Of a stretch of DNA of 64,000 nucleotides, positions 1 through 8,916 are shown one piece after another. Numbering within the stretch: the first letter of the stretch is position 1; each line of letters opens with the position of its first letter. The position numbers were made by a program, and so were the translations under genes. The notes under the pieces were generated by a model, which was not told the DNA's origin, did no database searches, and worked only from the letters and a program-made list of their open reading frames with translations. This DNA comes from Chloroflexota bacterium (GTDB lineage Bacteria; Chloroflexota; Anaerolineae; Anaerolineales; Villigracilaceae): positions 124,001-188,000 of the forward strand of contig JABFGC010000001.1 in NCBI GenBank assembly GCA_013112685.1. The letters run 5' to 3'.

Positions 1-611
1 GTTCGATCTGGCAGAACCTCGCGGTGGACGACCAACAGTTTATTGACGCTGCTGTGCATCCCGAGTGTCTGCATCAGGCGCGCATCCTCCAGCGGGAGGG
101 CATATTCGTACACGCGTCGAAAACCATCTTCCAGCGTGCGCACAATTTTTTGAGCGCCAACCACCCAGATGACGCGCGCGGCGGAAGCGGCGTAAGGCGC
201 CAATTGACTGCCTGAGTTGGAGGCAATGATGACGCTTCCGTCCTCCGTCACAGCATGAACGCTGCCGACGATGTACTCGGGAACCGCGCCCATCTTGACC
301 ATCTCACGGTTCTGTGTGGCGCGATCCATCTTGGCGAGTCGGGCCCGCACGGAATTGTAGCGATCCGAATTGTCAATCATTTCAGTGACGCCCAATTCTT
401 TCAGTGTGGTGGAAAGGGCAAGAAATACCTCGGCGCCTTCGGGCAGCAATTCGAACAGCGTTTTGCGGGCCTCTTCCCCGTTTGCCGCGAGGATTGTGCG
501 AATGCCATGCGCCTCCAGCGCCAGGGCAGAGCGATTGATTTGTTCATCGCTTGCCAGCCGCGCGAATTCCTCATTTGGAACGAGTTTGACGCCTTCAACT
601 TCGGGGTTCAT
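1..611 (-). CDS. LUD-domain (LutC/YkgG-like) protein, 3' end outside window
   Basis: The reading frame stays open from an ATG at 609-611 to the left edge, about 203 residues, so the C-terminus is missing. The protein reads as a LUD (DUF162) protein: an N-terminal helical region with an 'LPEGAEVF' turn, a middle 'MVKMGAVPEYIVGSVHAVTEDG' type segment, and a 'VVGAQKIVRTLEDG' segment characteristic of the family. LUD proteins accompany lactate-utilisation or electron-transfer systems, but the stand-alone forms are poorly characterised. A GGGAG Shine-Dalgarno sequence precedes the ATG. The gene is divergent from a TetR regulator and shares an inverted-repeat-bearing intergenic region with it. Function beyond the family is not claimed. 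Confidence 0.8.
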   Translation of the reverse strand, partial: MNPEVEGVKLVPNEEFARLASDEQINRSALALEAHGIRTILAANGEEARKTLFELLPEGAEVFLALSTTLKELGVTEMIDNSDRYNSVRARLAKMDRATQNREMVKMGAVPEYIVGSVHAVTEDGSVIIASNSGSQLAPYAASAARVIWVVGAQKIVRTLEDGFRRVYEYALPLEDARLMQTLGMHSSVNKLLVVHREVLPDR

Positions 612-681
612 TGGAACAACTCCCAACGCCCGTATGCAATGTTCATCTTGACTCTCCTCATCCAGCGTGGTAAGATACTTG

Positions 682-771
682 TGTCGCTTAAGTAACAATT
701 GTCGCTTATTAAACATGTATTGCATAGTTTAGTCAATCACCAAAAGATGATTTTTGTTGGATAAGCGACAA
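682..771. promoter_or_regulatory. Probable TetR operator sites in divergent promoter region
   Basis: TTGTCGCTTAT (699-709) and its exact reverse complement ATAAGCGACAA (761-771) flank the divergent promoter region, and a third partial copy (TGTCGCTTAA) lies at 682-691. The sites fall between the LUD gene and the TetR gene, the usual place for an autoregulatory TetR operator. AAGGAG at 771-776 is the ribosome binding site of the TetR gene. Confidence 0.6.
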
Positions 772-781
772 AGGAGAAAAA

Positions 782-1363
782 ATGTTGATCAACGCTCCGC
801 CTGAAGAAAAACTCGATCCGCGCGTCAAACGCACCCGCCGTCTGCTGGAAGAGGCATTTTCGGAACTTATCCGCGAGAAGGATTTTCAATCCGTCTCGAT
901 TCAAGATATTGCCGTCCGCGCCGGAATCAACCGCGCCACGTTCTACGCGCATTTTCCCGATAAATATGCCCTGCTTGAGCATCAAATCCGCCAGGAGTTT
1001 CGGGCGGAAATCGAAAAGCGCACGTTGAACGCCTGCCATTTCAGTGAAGATAATTTACGCGCGCTGATCCTGACCGTGTGTGAATTCATCGGAGAAGCCA
1101 ACAGCCATTGCAAATCGCCGCGCGGCCAGTTTGGTCAGCTCATGGAGACGCAGATCAAAGAACAGACCAAGGGTCTGTTGATGACATGGCTTGAACAAAT
1201 CGGGTCGAATCCCTCTCCAGTGATCGCGGCCACTGCCGCCAGTTGGGCGATCTACGGGTTGGCACAGTACTGGAATGAACAGAAAGACCACGACTCTCTG
1301 GGCGAGTACATTGAAAAGATAATGCCGCTGGCAGAAGTAAATTTGCAGTTTAGCCGCGCTTGA
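782..1363 (+). CDS. TetR/AcrR-family transcriptional regulator
   Basis: 193 residues. The N-terminal helix-turn-helix occupies roughly residues 15-65, with the family pattern 'TRRLLEEAFSELI...SVSIQDIAVRAGINRATFYAHFPDK'. The rest is an all-helical ligand domain of unknown specificity. The ATG has an AAGGAG site at good spacing. It is divergent from the LUD-domain gene across a region with inverted copies of TTGTCGCTTAT. The inference is that it represses itself and the LUD gene; the inducer cannot be read from sequence. Confidence 0.9.
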   Translation: MLINAPPEEKLDPRVKRTRRLLEEAFSELIREKDFQSVSIQDIAVRAGINRATFYAHFPDKYALLEHQIRQEFRAEIEKRTLNACHFSEDNLRALILTVCEFIGEANSHCKSPRGQFGQLMETQIKEQTKGLLMTWLEQIGSNPSPVIAATAASWAIYGLAQYWNEQKDHDSLGEYIEKIMPLAEVNLQFSRA

Positions 1364-1433
1364 TTTTCGTACAAAAGCAGAAACAAATTGCGCTTTTCCT
1401 TTTCAAGATTGGCATCTCTTTGTCAAGGTCCAG

Positions 1434-1655
1434 GTGGGGGTATCTGAAAAAATTTCAAAGGGTTCTGACTGTGGTATTTTCCTTGCGAAACTATCACAAT
1501 CGCGAAGATCTGTCCCAGATAATGTAGAGATCGCGGGTGCTCTCGTCATCAGTCAAAAAACCGTGCGCAATCACGTCTCGAATATCTTCAACAAATTACA
1601 AGTGGCAGATCGCGCACAGACCATCATTCGTGCAAGGGATGCAAGATTGGGGTAA
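1434..1655 (+). pseudogene. Remnant of a NarL/LuxR-type response regulator (C-terminal HTH only)
   Basis: Only the last ~44 residues (from about 1524) are recognisable: 'ISQKTVRNHVSNIFNKLQ' followed by 'ADRAQTIIRARDARLG', the recognition helix and tail of a LuxR/NarL-family DNA-binding domain. The receiver domain and the first half of the HTH are absent, and upstream codons in this frame resemble nothing. It is probably a degraded end of a two-component regulator at the edge of the island. Confidence 0.65.
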
Positions 1656-1902
1656 GAAAATGTTAGTCATGATTTTTCCAACCTAATGCAATGAACTATT
1701 AATCAAAATACCACCCCTCAAACGGAGAGGAGCGGTATTGTTCATTGGATCTTGGCCATCAAATTGATGGCGTACCAAAATTCAAGACGATCTGAATCTA
1801 TAATTTCAAATAACCTTTATATTTTCGCAGATTATCTTATCATTTTCCACCGGGCTGTGTAATTATCCTGATGGATGTTCTGTTCCATTAAAATGTTCGG
1901 TC

Positions 1903-2188
1903 TCTTGTAACTTGAGAGTGGATTCAGGGGCAAGTTTCGCAAGTTCGCCCAATCAGTCAAGAATTTTTCTCGCATAACTTTGGACTCATGGCGAAATTCT
2001 CACATAACTTGAGACTCGATATTTTGGGTTTGAAATCCAGATATCTACAAGCGTTGCTCCATAAAGAGCGAAGACTTTATGTGATCTTCGCTCTTTTAGT
2101 CCCAAGTTACGAGAGACTGAAACTCACCGCATTGGTAAGGAATCCCAAGTTATGCGAGAATCCGAGTCCAGTCCCAAGATACAAAAGA
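1903..2188. repeat. Nested inverted repeats, MITE-like or recombinase-binding array
   Basis: The motif TTCTCGCATAACTTkGGAyTC occurs at 1967-1987 and inverted at 2140-2160. Degenerate copies lie at 1903-1920 and 1997-2017 on one side and inverted at 2098-2116 and 2170-2188 on the other. The arrangement is roughly symmetrical around a hairpin at 2063-2096. There is no credible gene between 1656 and 2215. It could be a miniature inverted-repeat element or the binding array at the left end of the island. Confidence 0.5.
2063..2096. terminator. Perfect 12-bp hairpin (possible terminator)
   Basis: AAAGAGCGAAGA (2063-2074) pairs with TCTTCGCTCTTT (2085-2096) across a 10-nt loop, followed by a short T run on the + strand. 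It sits at the centre of the nested repeats. Confidence 0.45.
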
Positions 2189-2215
2189 CTCTACACAAGG
2201 CAGACAACGATCATA

Positions 2216-3418
2216 TCACTGCCCCGGCCAGCCGATCTGCCCCTGCCCTTCACGCACTGCCCAATAGATGACTCCACCCCAATTCCAGGAACGCTGATAT
2301 TGAGGATTGCTGATACTGCCGGCACCATCCATGCGTCGCAGGGTCAGGTTGGTATCCCAGTAGGCGTCCGGCGTACCATCATTGTTGATATCCGCCATTC
2401 TCACGGCAGGTAGATTTGCCACAGCAGATGGGGGAATCTCTCCACCGCTAGAATGATTCTTCCATTCATAGCCTGTGATGCCGCGATGCCCGGTTCCGCC
2501 ACCGCAGTTGTAATTACCGTTGCCATTCGGACCGGCAAGGCAGCCTTCGATGGCTTCATACTCCTGATAACGCAACTCCCAGAACAACTTGTAGGGGGCG
2601 CGTCCATTGCCAACGAATAAAGGCATGTCCCCGGGGAGTTCATCCAGTCCACTGACACTGCCTGCGAGCGTGGAAGCTCCCACTGCCGGATGGGAAGGCA
2701 CTTCCCATTGAATTGTTTGGCTTGCGCCATTGGATAACATCAGATCTCCAATCAGAGGCAGAGTCACAAACATGGGGCCCGCCGGTCGCAAGGTCAGGAT
2801 CAGGCGTAGATTTTGCCAGTCGCCCACCTGTGGATGACTGGGCGATCCGCCGCCATTGGGAATATAGTTCACGCCACCTGATCCGGAGGATTCAGGCATA
2901 CCGCCATTGCGGACAACGGTAGGCCAGCGAACAAGAGTCGCAGGATAGGGGCGCACATCCAGATAGATCTCGGGAAACGTGACACGCGCACTTACGTTCC
3001 AGCCGTTGTTGGCACAGGTAATACCGCCAGCAGTCACAGAGAACGATGTACAGGGATGTTGAGGCGGTGTGGTATTGGGCAGTTCACAAGGCATGACTGC
3101 TGTTTGCTCGATGATATGCAGGACCTGCCCGGTGCAGTTATCCACCCGGATGGGAAAGACCTTGCAGGAACTACTTTCCGCGTAATATTCAACTACTTGG
3201 AATGCCAGATGATTGCCGGGTGTACAAGCGCCACCGCCATTGTTGTTATTGTTATTTCCACCGCCTTCCTCTCCGCCGCCTTCATTTCCTCCACCTGTTG
3301 TGCAAATGATGCTTCCATCCGGTTGAAAGGAACAGGATGGGGCAGACTGTGCCAGGACGGATAAAGGTTGAACGGAGATCAAGACGATCAGCAGAAGAAA
3401 TAGACTGGCGCGTTTCAT
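2216..3418 (-). CDS. Secreted hypothetical protein, Gly/Asn-rich after signal peptide
   Basis: 400 residues. A clear signal peptide (residues 1-24, cleavage after 'VLAQ') is followed by a low-complexity Gly/Glu/Asn stretch (about 42-64) and a Cys-containing globular part. No family is recognised. It is the last gene of a minus-strand operon with Flp pilin and TadE-like genes, and its start overlaps the stop of the preceding gene. The inference is a surface or pilus-associated protein; adhesin-like function is only a guess. Confidence 0.7.
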   Translation of the reverse strand: MKRASLFLLLIVLISVQPLSVLAQSAPSCSFQPDGSIICTTGGGNEGGGEEGGGNNNNNNGGGACTPGNHLAFQVVEYYAESSSCKVFPIRVDNCTGQVLHIIEQTAVMPCELPNTTPPQHPCTSFSVTAGGITCANNGWNVSARVTFPEIYLDVRPYPATLVRWPTVVRNGGMPESSGSGGVNYIPNGGGSPSHPQVGDWQNLRLILTLRPAGPMFVTLPLIGDLMLSNGASQTIQWEVPSHPAVGASTLAGSVSGLDELPGDMPLFVGNGRAPYKLFWELRYQEYEAIEGCLAGPNGNGNYNCGGGTGHRGITGYEWKNHSSGGEIPPSAVANLPAVRMADINNDGTPDAYWDTNLTLRRMDGAGSISNPQYQRSWNWGGVIYWAVREGQGQIGWPGQ

Positions 3419-4431
3419 GGCGCGGCTCCCGATAACACGGAGAGGATGTACTGCTTCTCGTTTTCATCCGTGAAAGACTGCCAGTTTTCCGGCAGCGGTT
3501 GCATGTCAAGATGATAAGTGTTGCTCAGCCACTTGGCATCCCAGGGTTGAGAGTCATATAAGGTCGCAACGGTCAGGCGGTCGCTGGCATTTTCTTTTGC
3601 ATTGGTGATCTCCAACTTCGGTTCCGTCTGCGTGCCCAACCAAACCCACTGTCCATCCCCCAGATACCCGAAGAGTAGGAAGGAACGCATGGGTGTGGCA
3701 GTGGATATGTACTTGTGATCACTCAACGCATAGAGGATATGCGTATTCTCGGCATCCTCCACTACCAGACAGATCACCGGATACTCACCGCCCCAGATCT
3801 CGACGCGATTGCCTTTGACCGTGGATGTCTCGAAGCAACCACGCAGGGCATAAGTCACCGCCGCGTCACCATTTGTTTTCAGTCGCCATTCCTTGAAATT
3901 GGGATTGGGTGGGATGAAACTAACCGGCACATCCACAAGATCATTCGCATCCCTGGGAAGGGTGACGGTTTTCATCTGGCGCATGGGCATTTCGCTAAAC
4001 CCAAGTAGTTCCGTGGCTTCGGCACGACTGTATCCTTCGCGGATTGCCAGTGCCCATGCAATGGTCTTCTCCAAGCCTTGATACACACAAGCTGGCTGGA
4101 TCACCTGGTAATTCTCGCTGATCATGGTCGGCGTGAAGAACCACTCCGACGAATCCGTTGGACAGCCAAACGAATCCACACCTCCCGATGGGCTGGTCAC
4201 AATGGTTTCCGTTGCCACCGGCTCCACCGTCTGTGTCGGGAGGGTGACTGCTTCCGGAGTGGCTTGTACACGGCTCATTAATAGATACCGATTCAATCCT
4301 GCCATCCCTCCAGCCACGAGTAGCAACAGTAGGATCAATCCGGTGACAACGGTGTAAATGCGGGGTTGCCGTTTTCCGGCAAGGTCTTTATAGGTCAATC
4401 CATCCAGGATCGTTTTCCAAAGGGATTTCAT
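3415..4431 (-). CDS. Membrane-anchored hypothetical protein of the Tad-like operon
   Basis: 338 residues with a single N-terminal TM anchor at about 29-50 and a Thr/Pro-rich linker, then an extracytoplasmic domain with no family I recognise. It starts 15 nt after the TadE-like gene and overlaps the next gene by 4 nt, so it is translationally coupled in the pilus operon. It probably works in the envelope with the pilins. Confidence 0.7.
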   Translation of the reverse strand: MKSLWKTILDGLTYKDLAGKRQPRIYTVVTGLILLLLLVAGGMAGLNRYLLMSRVQATPEAVTLPTQTVEPVATETIVTSPSGGVDSFGCPTDSSEWFFTPTMISENYQVIQPACVYQGLEKTIAWALAIREGYSRAEATELLGFSEMPMRQMKTVTLPRDANDLVDVPVSFIPPNPNFKEWRLKTNGDAAVTYALRGCFETSTVKGNRVEIWGGEYPVICLVVEDAENTHILYALSDHKYISTATPMRSFLLFGYLGDGQWVWLGTQTEPKLEITNAKENASDRLTVATLYDSQPWDAKWLSNTYHLDMQPLPENWQSFTDENEKQYILSVLSGAAP

Positions 4432-4445
4432 TCTTCTCCAAAAAA

Positions 4446-4862
4446 TTATTGATCTTCGCGGGTCACGCCATGCGCCAAGTATCCAATGGCGCGCACGGTC
4501 ACCCAGCGGGCGGGGAACAAGTACCCCGCAGATTGAACTTGAGCAGTGACATAACAGGCAGGGCGCCCTTGATGTCGTCCACAGGAGACCGAGGTAAGGT
4601 GCGCGGACCCCGGTCGCTGTGAATTAAAGTAGGTTGCTGCAATTCCGTTGCCAGCAGAGGTGGCGGTGATGGTTCCATCGGGCAAGACTGTGATCTCCTG
4701 TGCGCCGGCATGGGCGGCAAGGTCGGCGGCTGCCACGGTCTCCATCACGCGCGCATTGGTCACCATGTAATCGAGGATGCCCAACAGAAAGAGCGACATG
4801 ATGGGCATCAGGATGGCGAACAAGGCAACGGATTGTCCGCGTTCTTTGAATTTGATCTTCAT
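4446..4862 (-). CDS. TadE/TadG-like pseudopilin
   Basis: 138 residues. 'ERGQSVALFAILMPIMSLFLLGILDY' is the TadE-type N-terminus: basic residues, GQ, then one hydrophobic segment (residues 9-30). A short periplasmic domain with two cysteines follows. I take the ATG at 4860-4862 because it overlaps the upstream stop (ATGA) and begins directly at the conserved motif. TadE/F/G proteins are minor pseudopilins of tight-adherence pili. Confidence 0.75.
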   Translation of the reverse strand: MKIKFKERGQSVALFAILMPIMSLFLLGILDYMVTNARVMETVAAADLAAHAGAQEITVLPDGTITATSAGNGIAATYFNSQRPGSAHLTSVSCGRHQGRPACYVTAQVQSAGYLFPARWVTVRAIGYLAHGVTREDQ

Positions 4863-5287
4863 CGCCACTTTGCCTTCCAGGTCTCCGAGCGTGAGATGAA
4901 CCACTCGCTGTTCCACCCGCTTTGACTCAAACCAAGCAAACCATCGAATAAGGTCGGCGCTTGAAACGAAATCAAACACTGACCCGGCTCGCCCGGTCCA
5001 CTGGGCGGCGAGACCTGCACCCGATATTGCACGCCTGCTGTGGCAGACCAATCTGCATTCAGGGTCTGCCATGCGACGTTAACCGCATTGCGCCGGGCGC
5101 GGGCAGGATCGGGCGACTGTGAAAGGAATTGCGAACAGGCATAGGCAGCGGCGGTTGCCGCCGTGCGGGCCCGATGCGTCGGAATCCATGCCAACAAACC
5201 GAACGCCATGATGACTGCCAGCATTGCGAATAAGGCGGTCTCTGCCAGGGCTTGTCCGCGTTCGCCTTTTCGGTACAAGGCTTTCAT
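4859..5287 (-). CDS. TadE-like pseudopilin
   Basis: 142 residues starting 'MKALYRKGERGQALAETALF': the basic-GQ-x3-E motif and hydrophobic segment (residues 19-37) typical of TadE. The remainder is a small domain ending 'ETWKAKWR'. It overlaps both neighbours by 4 nt in the same operon. Role as a minor pilin is inferred from family and context. Confidence 0.75.
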   Translation of the reverse strand: MKALYRKGERGQALAETALFAMLAVIMAFGLLAWIPTHRARTAATAAAYACSQFLSQSPDPARARRNAVNVAWQTLNADWSATAGVQYRVQVSPPSGPGEPGQCLISFQAPTLFDGLLGLSQSGWNSEWFISRSETWKAKWR

Positions 5288-5677
5288 TCAAAGCCTCCGG
5301 CGGGGGGTGGACCAGGATAGAAGCGCCAAAGGCGAAAGTTGGTCTCGGCGCGTTGCGCTTCAATCAGCTGGATGCCAAAGATCCAATTGCGCGAGTCCTC
5401 CACGCTGATCAGTGAACGTACCTGACGTGGACCGGTCTGACCAGCATTGATCCGGTCCGCGAGATCGGGCCATAAGACATTGTCACGGGCATGTTCGGTC
5501 GCCGGTGTGTTGTATGAACCGGAAGCGACACCCGTGATGAACACGCCCCAGTCCGTGGCGGCCGGATCGGAAGGCATAGAACGCGGCGAAGGTCATGCCG
5601 AACAACAACAGGATCAGGACCGGCATGATCAGCGCGAACTCTGCCATCGTCTGCCCCTTTTCCTTCCAGCGGAACAT
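5284..5677 (-). CDS. TadE-like pseudopilin, frameshifted
   Basis: Two frames must be joined. The first, from the ATG at 5675-5677, encodes 'MFRWKEKGQTMAEFALIMP' and a hydrophobic segment ending 'FAAFYAFRS'. The second encodes 'AATDWGVFITGVASGSYNTP' through to the stop at 5284. The switch is at about 5556-5580, where one surplus base restores a normal TadE domain of about 130 residues. Either the gene is broken or the assembly has a base error. It starts 3 nt after the Flp pilin stop. Confidence 0.65.
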
Positions 5678-5679
5678 CT

Positions 5680-5859
5680 CTATCCGCCTCGCGCCATGCG
5701 CAGGGCTTCGATGCCGGCTTCGAAGGCGGCGATCAGTTCGTTGCGATAACGGGCGATCACGGCAATCGCGACCACACCGATGGCGCCCAGGATCAGGGCG
5801 TATTCGGCAAAGTCCTGACCATCCTCTTCGCGGATGAAACGTTTGAACAAAGTGAACAT
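5680..5859 (-). CDS. Flp/Fap-type pilin
   Basis: 59 residues: 'MFTLFKRFIREEDGQDFAEYALILG' followed by a hydrophobic helix and a basic C-terminus. G-x-D-F-A-E-Y-A-L-I-L is the hallmark of Flp pilins, with prepilin peptidase cleavage expected before the hydrophobic stretch. A strong AAGGAG site precedes the ATG. It is the first gene of a run of six minus-strand genes. No prepilin peptidase, TadA ATPase or secretin is seen in the window. Confidence 0.85.
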   Translation of the reverse strand: MFTLFKRFIREEDGQDFAEYALILGAIGVVAIAVIARYRNELIAAFEAGIEALRMARGG

Positions 5860-5884
5860 GGAATCTCCTTTTTGAAATGAAAAT

Positions 5885-5909
5885 CGGCTGGCAGTTCAAC
5901 TGCCAGCCG
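5885..5909 (-). terminator. Hairpin terminator/attenuator in flp leader
   Basis: Perfect 12-bp inverted repeat (CGGCTGGCAGTT / AACTGCCAGCCG, 1-nt centre) followed on the minus strand by ATTTTCATTT, 26 nt before the Flp start. It lies at the junction between the metal cargo (ATPase ending at 5994) and the pilus operon. Confidence 0.6.
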
Positions 5910-5993
5910 ACATCATAGTGATTCAGGTTGTGGGGAGGTTGGTCCGTGTCGCTTGTTGTTTGTTTTATATGCCAGTGAAAAATCCCAATGTCA

Positions 5994-8081
5994 TTATTTT
6001 GACTTCAGCAACCTTGCCGAGTTCCCCATAATGCCAATATCAGGCAGGGATTGCGCTGCGGCAGCGAGAACAGGCGGGAGGATACCCAGCGCGGCGAGAG
6101 ATAATCCCACAAGGTTATAGATGGTTGTGAACGCCAGATTCGTCTTGACGATCCGCATGGTGCGGTGGGCGATCTTTAATACATCTGGCACCAAATTCCA
6201 GTCTTCGCGCATGAGGGCGATATGCGCCGCTTCGATGGCAACATCCGTGCCCGCCGCGCCCATTGCCATGCCGACATTTGCCTGGGCAAGCGCGGGCGCA
6301 TCGTTCACACCGTCGCCGATCATTACGACAACGTGTCCCTTTGCCTGATATTCCTTGACCACATCGATCTTGTGTTCTGGTAACAGATTTGCACGGTAGG
6401 AGACACCCAATTTTTCTGCCAGCGCGGAAGCTGTTCTTTCGTTATCTCCCGTGAGTAGTTCAATATGCCGAATCCCGAGCGAACGAACTTCAGCCAGTGC
6501 ATTAGGAACTTCGGAACGTAAAGTGTCCGCTGCCGCGAACACGCCCACCAACTCCTGATCACGTTCCATGAACAAGAGGGTCTTGCCTTGTGCTTCCAGG
6601 TCTTTGGCAATGGGCAATGATGCAGCAGAAGGGATCATGCGTCGATTGCCAATCCGAATAGCCTGGGCATTGATGATTGCCTGAACTCCATGTCCAGGGA
6701 TGGCTTCAAATTTTTCAGGTTCGACCAAAACGGCTTTTTCCTCACGAGCCATCATACGCACGGCTTCCGCCAGTGGATGTTCGGAGTAGCGTTCGGCAGA
6801 GGCAGCAAGACCCAGTAAATCGGAACGTGCTAACCCATTTAACGAAACTACATCCGTAATCTGCGGCTGTCCGAGGGTGAGCGTGCCAGTCTTATCCACC
6901 AACAGAACATCGGCGCGCGCCAGTAGTTCGAGATACTTGCCGCCTTTGATGAGCAATCCGCGTTTTGCGCTTGCGCCCACCGAGGCAAGCATGGCAACCG
7001 GAGTTGCCAGCGCGAAGGAACAGGAGCAGGCGACCAACAGGACAGCGGCAGTGGATAATGGATTACGGGTAAATAAGAAGGTCAACCCCGCAATGACAGC
7101 GACCACGGGCAGATACCAGGCGCTGAATTTATCGGCGATCTGTTGAACGTCAGCGCGATGCGCCTCAGCCTCTTCCACCATTTTGACCACGCGTCCGAAG
7201 GTGGTGTCCGTTCCAATTCGGTCCGCGCGGATGCGCAGACTACCCAGTTTGGCAATCGTTGCCGCATACACATGGGTTCCGTTTGCGGCTTCAACAGGCA
7301 TGGATTCGCCTGTAATGGCAGATTGATCAATCGTGGCTTGACCGCTGATGACTTCGCCGTCCACAGCGATCTTTTCGCCTGGACGGACGATGATCGTTTC
7401 ACCGACTTTCACCTCGGTGACTGGGACTTCGACTTCCGCTCCATCGCGTTCCACACGAGCAGTTAATGGGGCGAGTGAGGTTAGTTCCTTTACCGCGCGG
7501 CGGGCAGATTCTGTGGTGAAGTTCTCGACATAATCACCGACTCGCATGAAGACAACGACAAGCGCCGCCGTGACCCATTGTCCAACCGCGAGTGCGGCAA
7601 TGACACCGATGGTCATCAGGGTGTGCGAAATGATCTGACGTTTCAATGTGGCGCGGATGACGTTCAGAAAGACACGGTAACCGCCTGCGATGACCAACAC
7701 GACACCCAACGGAAAGGGGACCAGGTCGTTGAGAAAATCGAACAAGCCCAAGCCTTCGCCGAAGATCACTACACTGAGGATAATGGCGAACACACTGACC
7801 AGCAGGATCGTCAGTCGGCGGTTGAAATCGCCCATTGAAACAGGATCAGCTTTGGGTGAGTCCGAGGCGGGGACATCATAGCCAGCGCCCTGAACCGCTG
7901 TGCGAATGGCAGGCAAATCCACTTTGGATGGATCGAGTCGCACAATCGCTTTTTCGGTGCCAAGAAACACATTGACGGATTGTACGCCAGGCAGTTTTTC
8001 GATGGCGTGTTGGACGTGTTGGGCGCATTCGGCACAGTCCATGCCTGAGATGGGAATTTCGAGGGTTTGTGGATTAGCCAT
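5994..8081 (-). CDS. P1B-type heavy-metal ATPase with CSC transmembrane motif
   Basis: 695 residues: N-terminal HMA domain (C16-x2-C19), TM segments, actuator 'TGES', phosphorylation loop D-K-T-G-T at about 394, 'GDGVND' hinge and two C-terminal helices. The M4 metal motif near residue 352 reads C-S-C-S where most P1B pumps have CPC, SPC or TPC. A CSC subgroup has been described (I recall P1B-7), but its substrate is not settled. The ATG has GGAG upstream. It ends a minus-strand series running from the ArsR gene at 14955. Confidence 0.9.
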   Translation of the reverse strand: MANPQTLEIPISGMDCAECAQHVQHAIEKLPGVQSVNVFLGTEKAIVRLDPSKVDLPAIRTAVQGAGYDVPASDSPKADPVSMGDFNRRLTILLVSVFAIILSVVIFGEGLGLFDFLNDLVPFPLGVVLVIAGGYRVFLNVIRATLKRQIISHTLMTIGVIAALAVGQWVTAALVVVFMRVGDYVENFTTESARRAVKELTSLAPLTARVERDGAEVEVPVTEVKVGETIIVRPGEKIAVDGEVISGQATIDQSAITGESMPVEAANGTHVYAATIAKLGSLRIRADRIGTDTTFGRVVKMVEEAEAHRADVQQIADKFSAWYLPVVAVIAGLTFLFTRNPLSTAAVLLVACSCSFALATPVAMLASVGASAKRGLLIKGGKYLELLARADVLLVDKTGTLTLGQPQITDVVSLNGLARSDLLGLAASAERYSEHPLAEAVRMMAREEKAVLVEPEKFEAIPGHGVQAIINAQAIRIGNRRMIPSAASLPIAKDLEAQGKTLLFMERDQELVGVFAAADTLRSEVPNALAEVRSLGIRHIELLTGDNERTASALAEKLGVSYRANLLPEHKIDVVKEYQAKGHVVVMIGDGVNDAPALAQANVGMAMGAAGTDVAIEAAHIALMREDWNLVPDVLKIAHRTMRIVKTNLAFTTIYNLVGLSLAALGILPPVLAAAAQSLPDIGIMGNSARLLKSK

Positions 8082-8139
8082 TTAATCTCCTCTATCGTTA
8101 TCATCAATTATCATTTCAACATTTGCAACCAACTGCCAA

Positions 8140-8904
8140 TTACAGTGACAGACCTGCTTTCTGAAATTTGAGTTCAATCCTTTGGGCCATATCATTCATG
8201 GTTGCCTCCACTTGGGGGAACGCAAACCAAACGATGCCGATTCCGAATATCACGCCAGTGATCAATCGCATCCAGAGGTTGAAAGAACCAGCCGCATCGC
8301 CCGCATAGAATGTCGCTGGGAAAATGTGATTTGTCAGTGTGGCAAGCCAGGCATTGTTGTCGCGGAAACTGTTGCCAAAGTCAATAATGTCACTGATGAG
8401 ATGTGTGCCGCCATCAACTGCCATCGGTAATGCCGAGAGCATCAAGGCTCGAAAGGAAAGTGCAAATAGCTTTTTGCGGACAAAGCCATACGCCAGCGCG
8501 GAGATCCATAAACTCCCGTACCACCACGTAGTCCGTTCGCACCAAGCCACTTTCCAGCCCATCTGCTGGTTACCCAAAAACTGGCGCAGGACAAGTGGAT
8601 TGTTGGTCGGCTGCCAGGCCGTTTGAATTTCAGACAGTGAATAGGTCATCTTTGACCCGAATAGAAAGTAAGATCGCTCCGGAAGTTGATGACATTCAAG
8701 CGCATAAATCAGGTAAATTACCTTTGCTGCACCTGTCCAGCCAAATTTCATAAATACTGGCGCGAGCCAGGGCAGACCTATAAAAAAACCCCAAGCTACC
8801 GCAAAAGCCAATAACCAGTTGCGGCTCAACCAATGAACTATGCGATTGGCGATCACTGCGCCAGATTTCTTACGTTTCACGACCTCTAAAGTACTTGTCT
8901 CCAT
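8140..8904 (-). CDS. DUF2085 membrane protein
   Basis: 254 residues with about five TM segments. Family signatures are visible: 'CHQLPERSYF' after the second TM, 'CERTTWWYG', and an Asp-Gly pair ('AVDGGTHL') in a later TM. DUF2085 proteins are membrane proteins of unknown function. Here the gene sits between two P1B ATPases with short spacing, which suggests an accessory role in metal export; this is inference only. Confidence 0.8.
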   Translation of the reverse strand: METSTLEVVKRKKSGAVIANRIVHWLSRNWLLAFAVAWGFFIGLPWLAPVFMKFGWTGAAKVIYLIYALECHQLPERSYFLFGSKMTYSLSEIQTAWQPTNNPLVLRQFLGNQQMGWKVAWCERTTWWYGSLWISALAYGFVRKKLFALSFRALMLSALPMAVDGGTHLISDIIDFGNSFRDNNAWLATLTNHIFPATFYAGDAAGSFNLWMRLITGVIFGIGIVWFAFPQVEATMNDMAQRIELKFQKAGLSL

Positions 8905-8916
8905 TGCTCTAACTCC

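Noticed and set aside
1988..2413. 141-residue plus-strand frame through the nested repeats
   Set aside because: Crosses the hairpin and the 3' end of the secreted-protein gene; no protein family signal.
2713..5837. Plus-strand open frames across the Tad operon
   Set aside because: All overlap well-supported minus-strand genes with signal peptides or TadE motifs.
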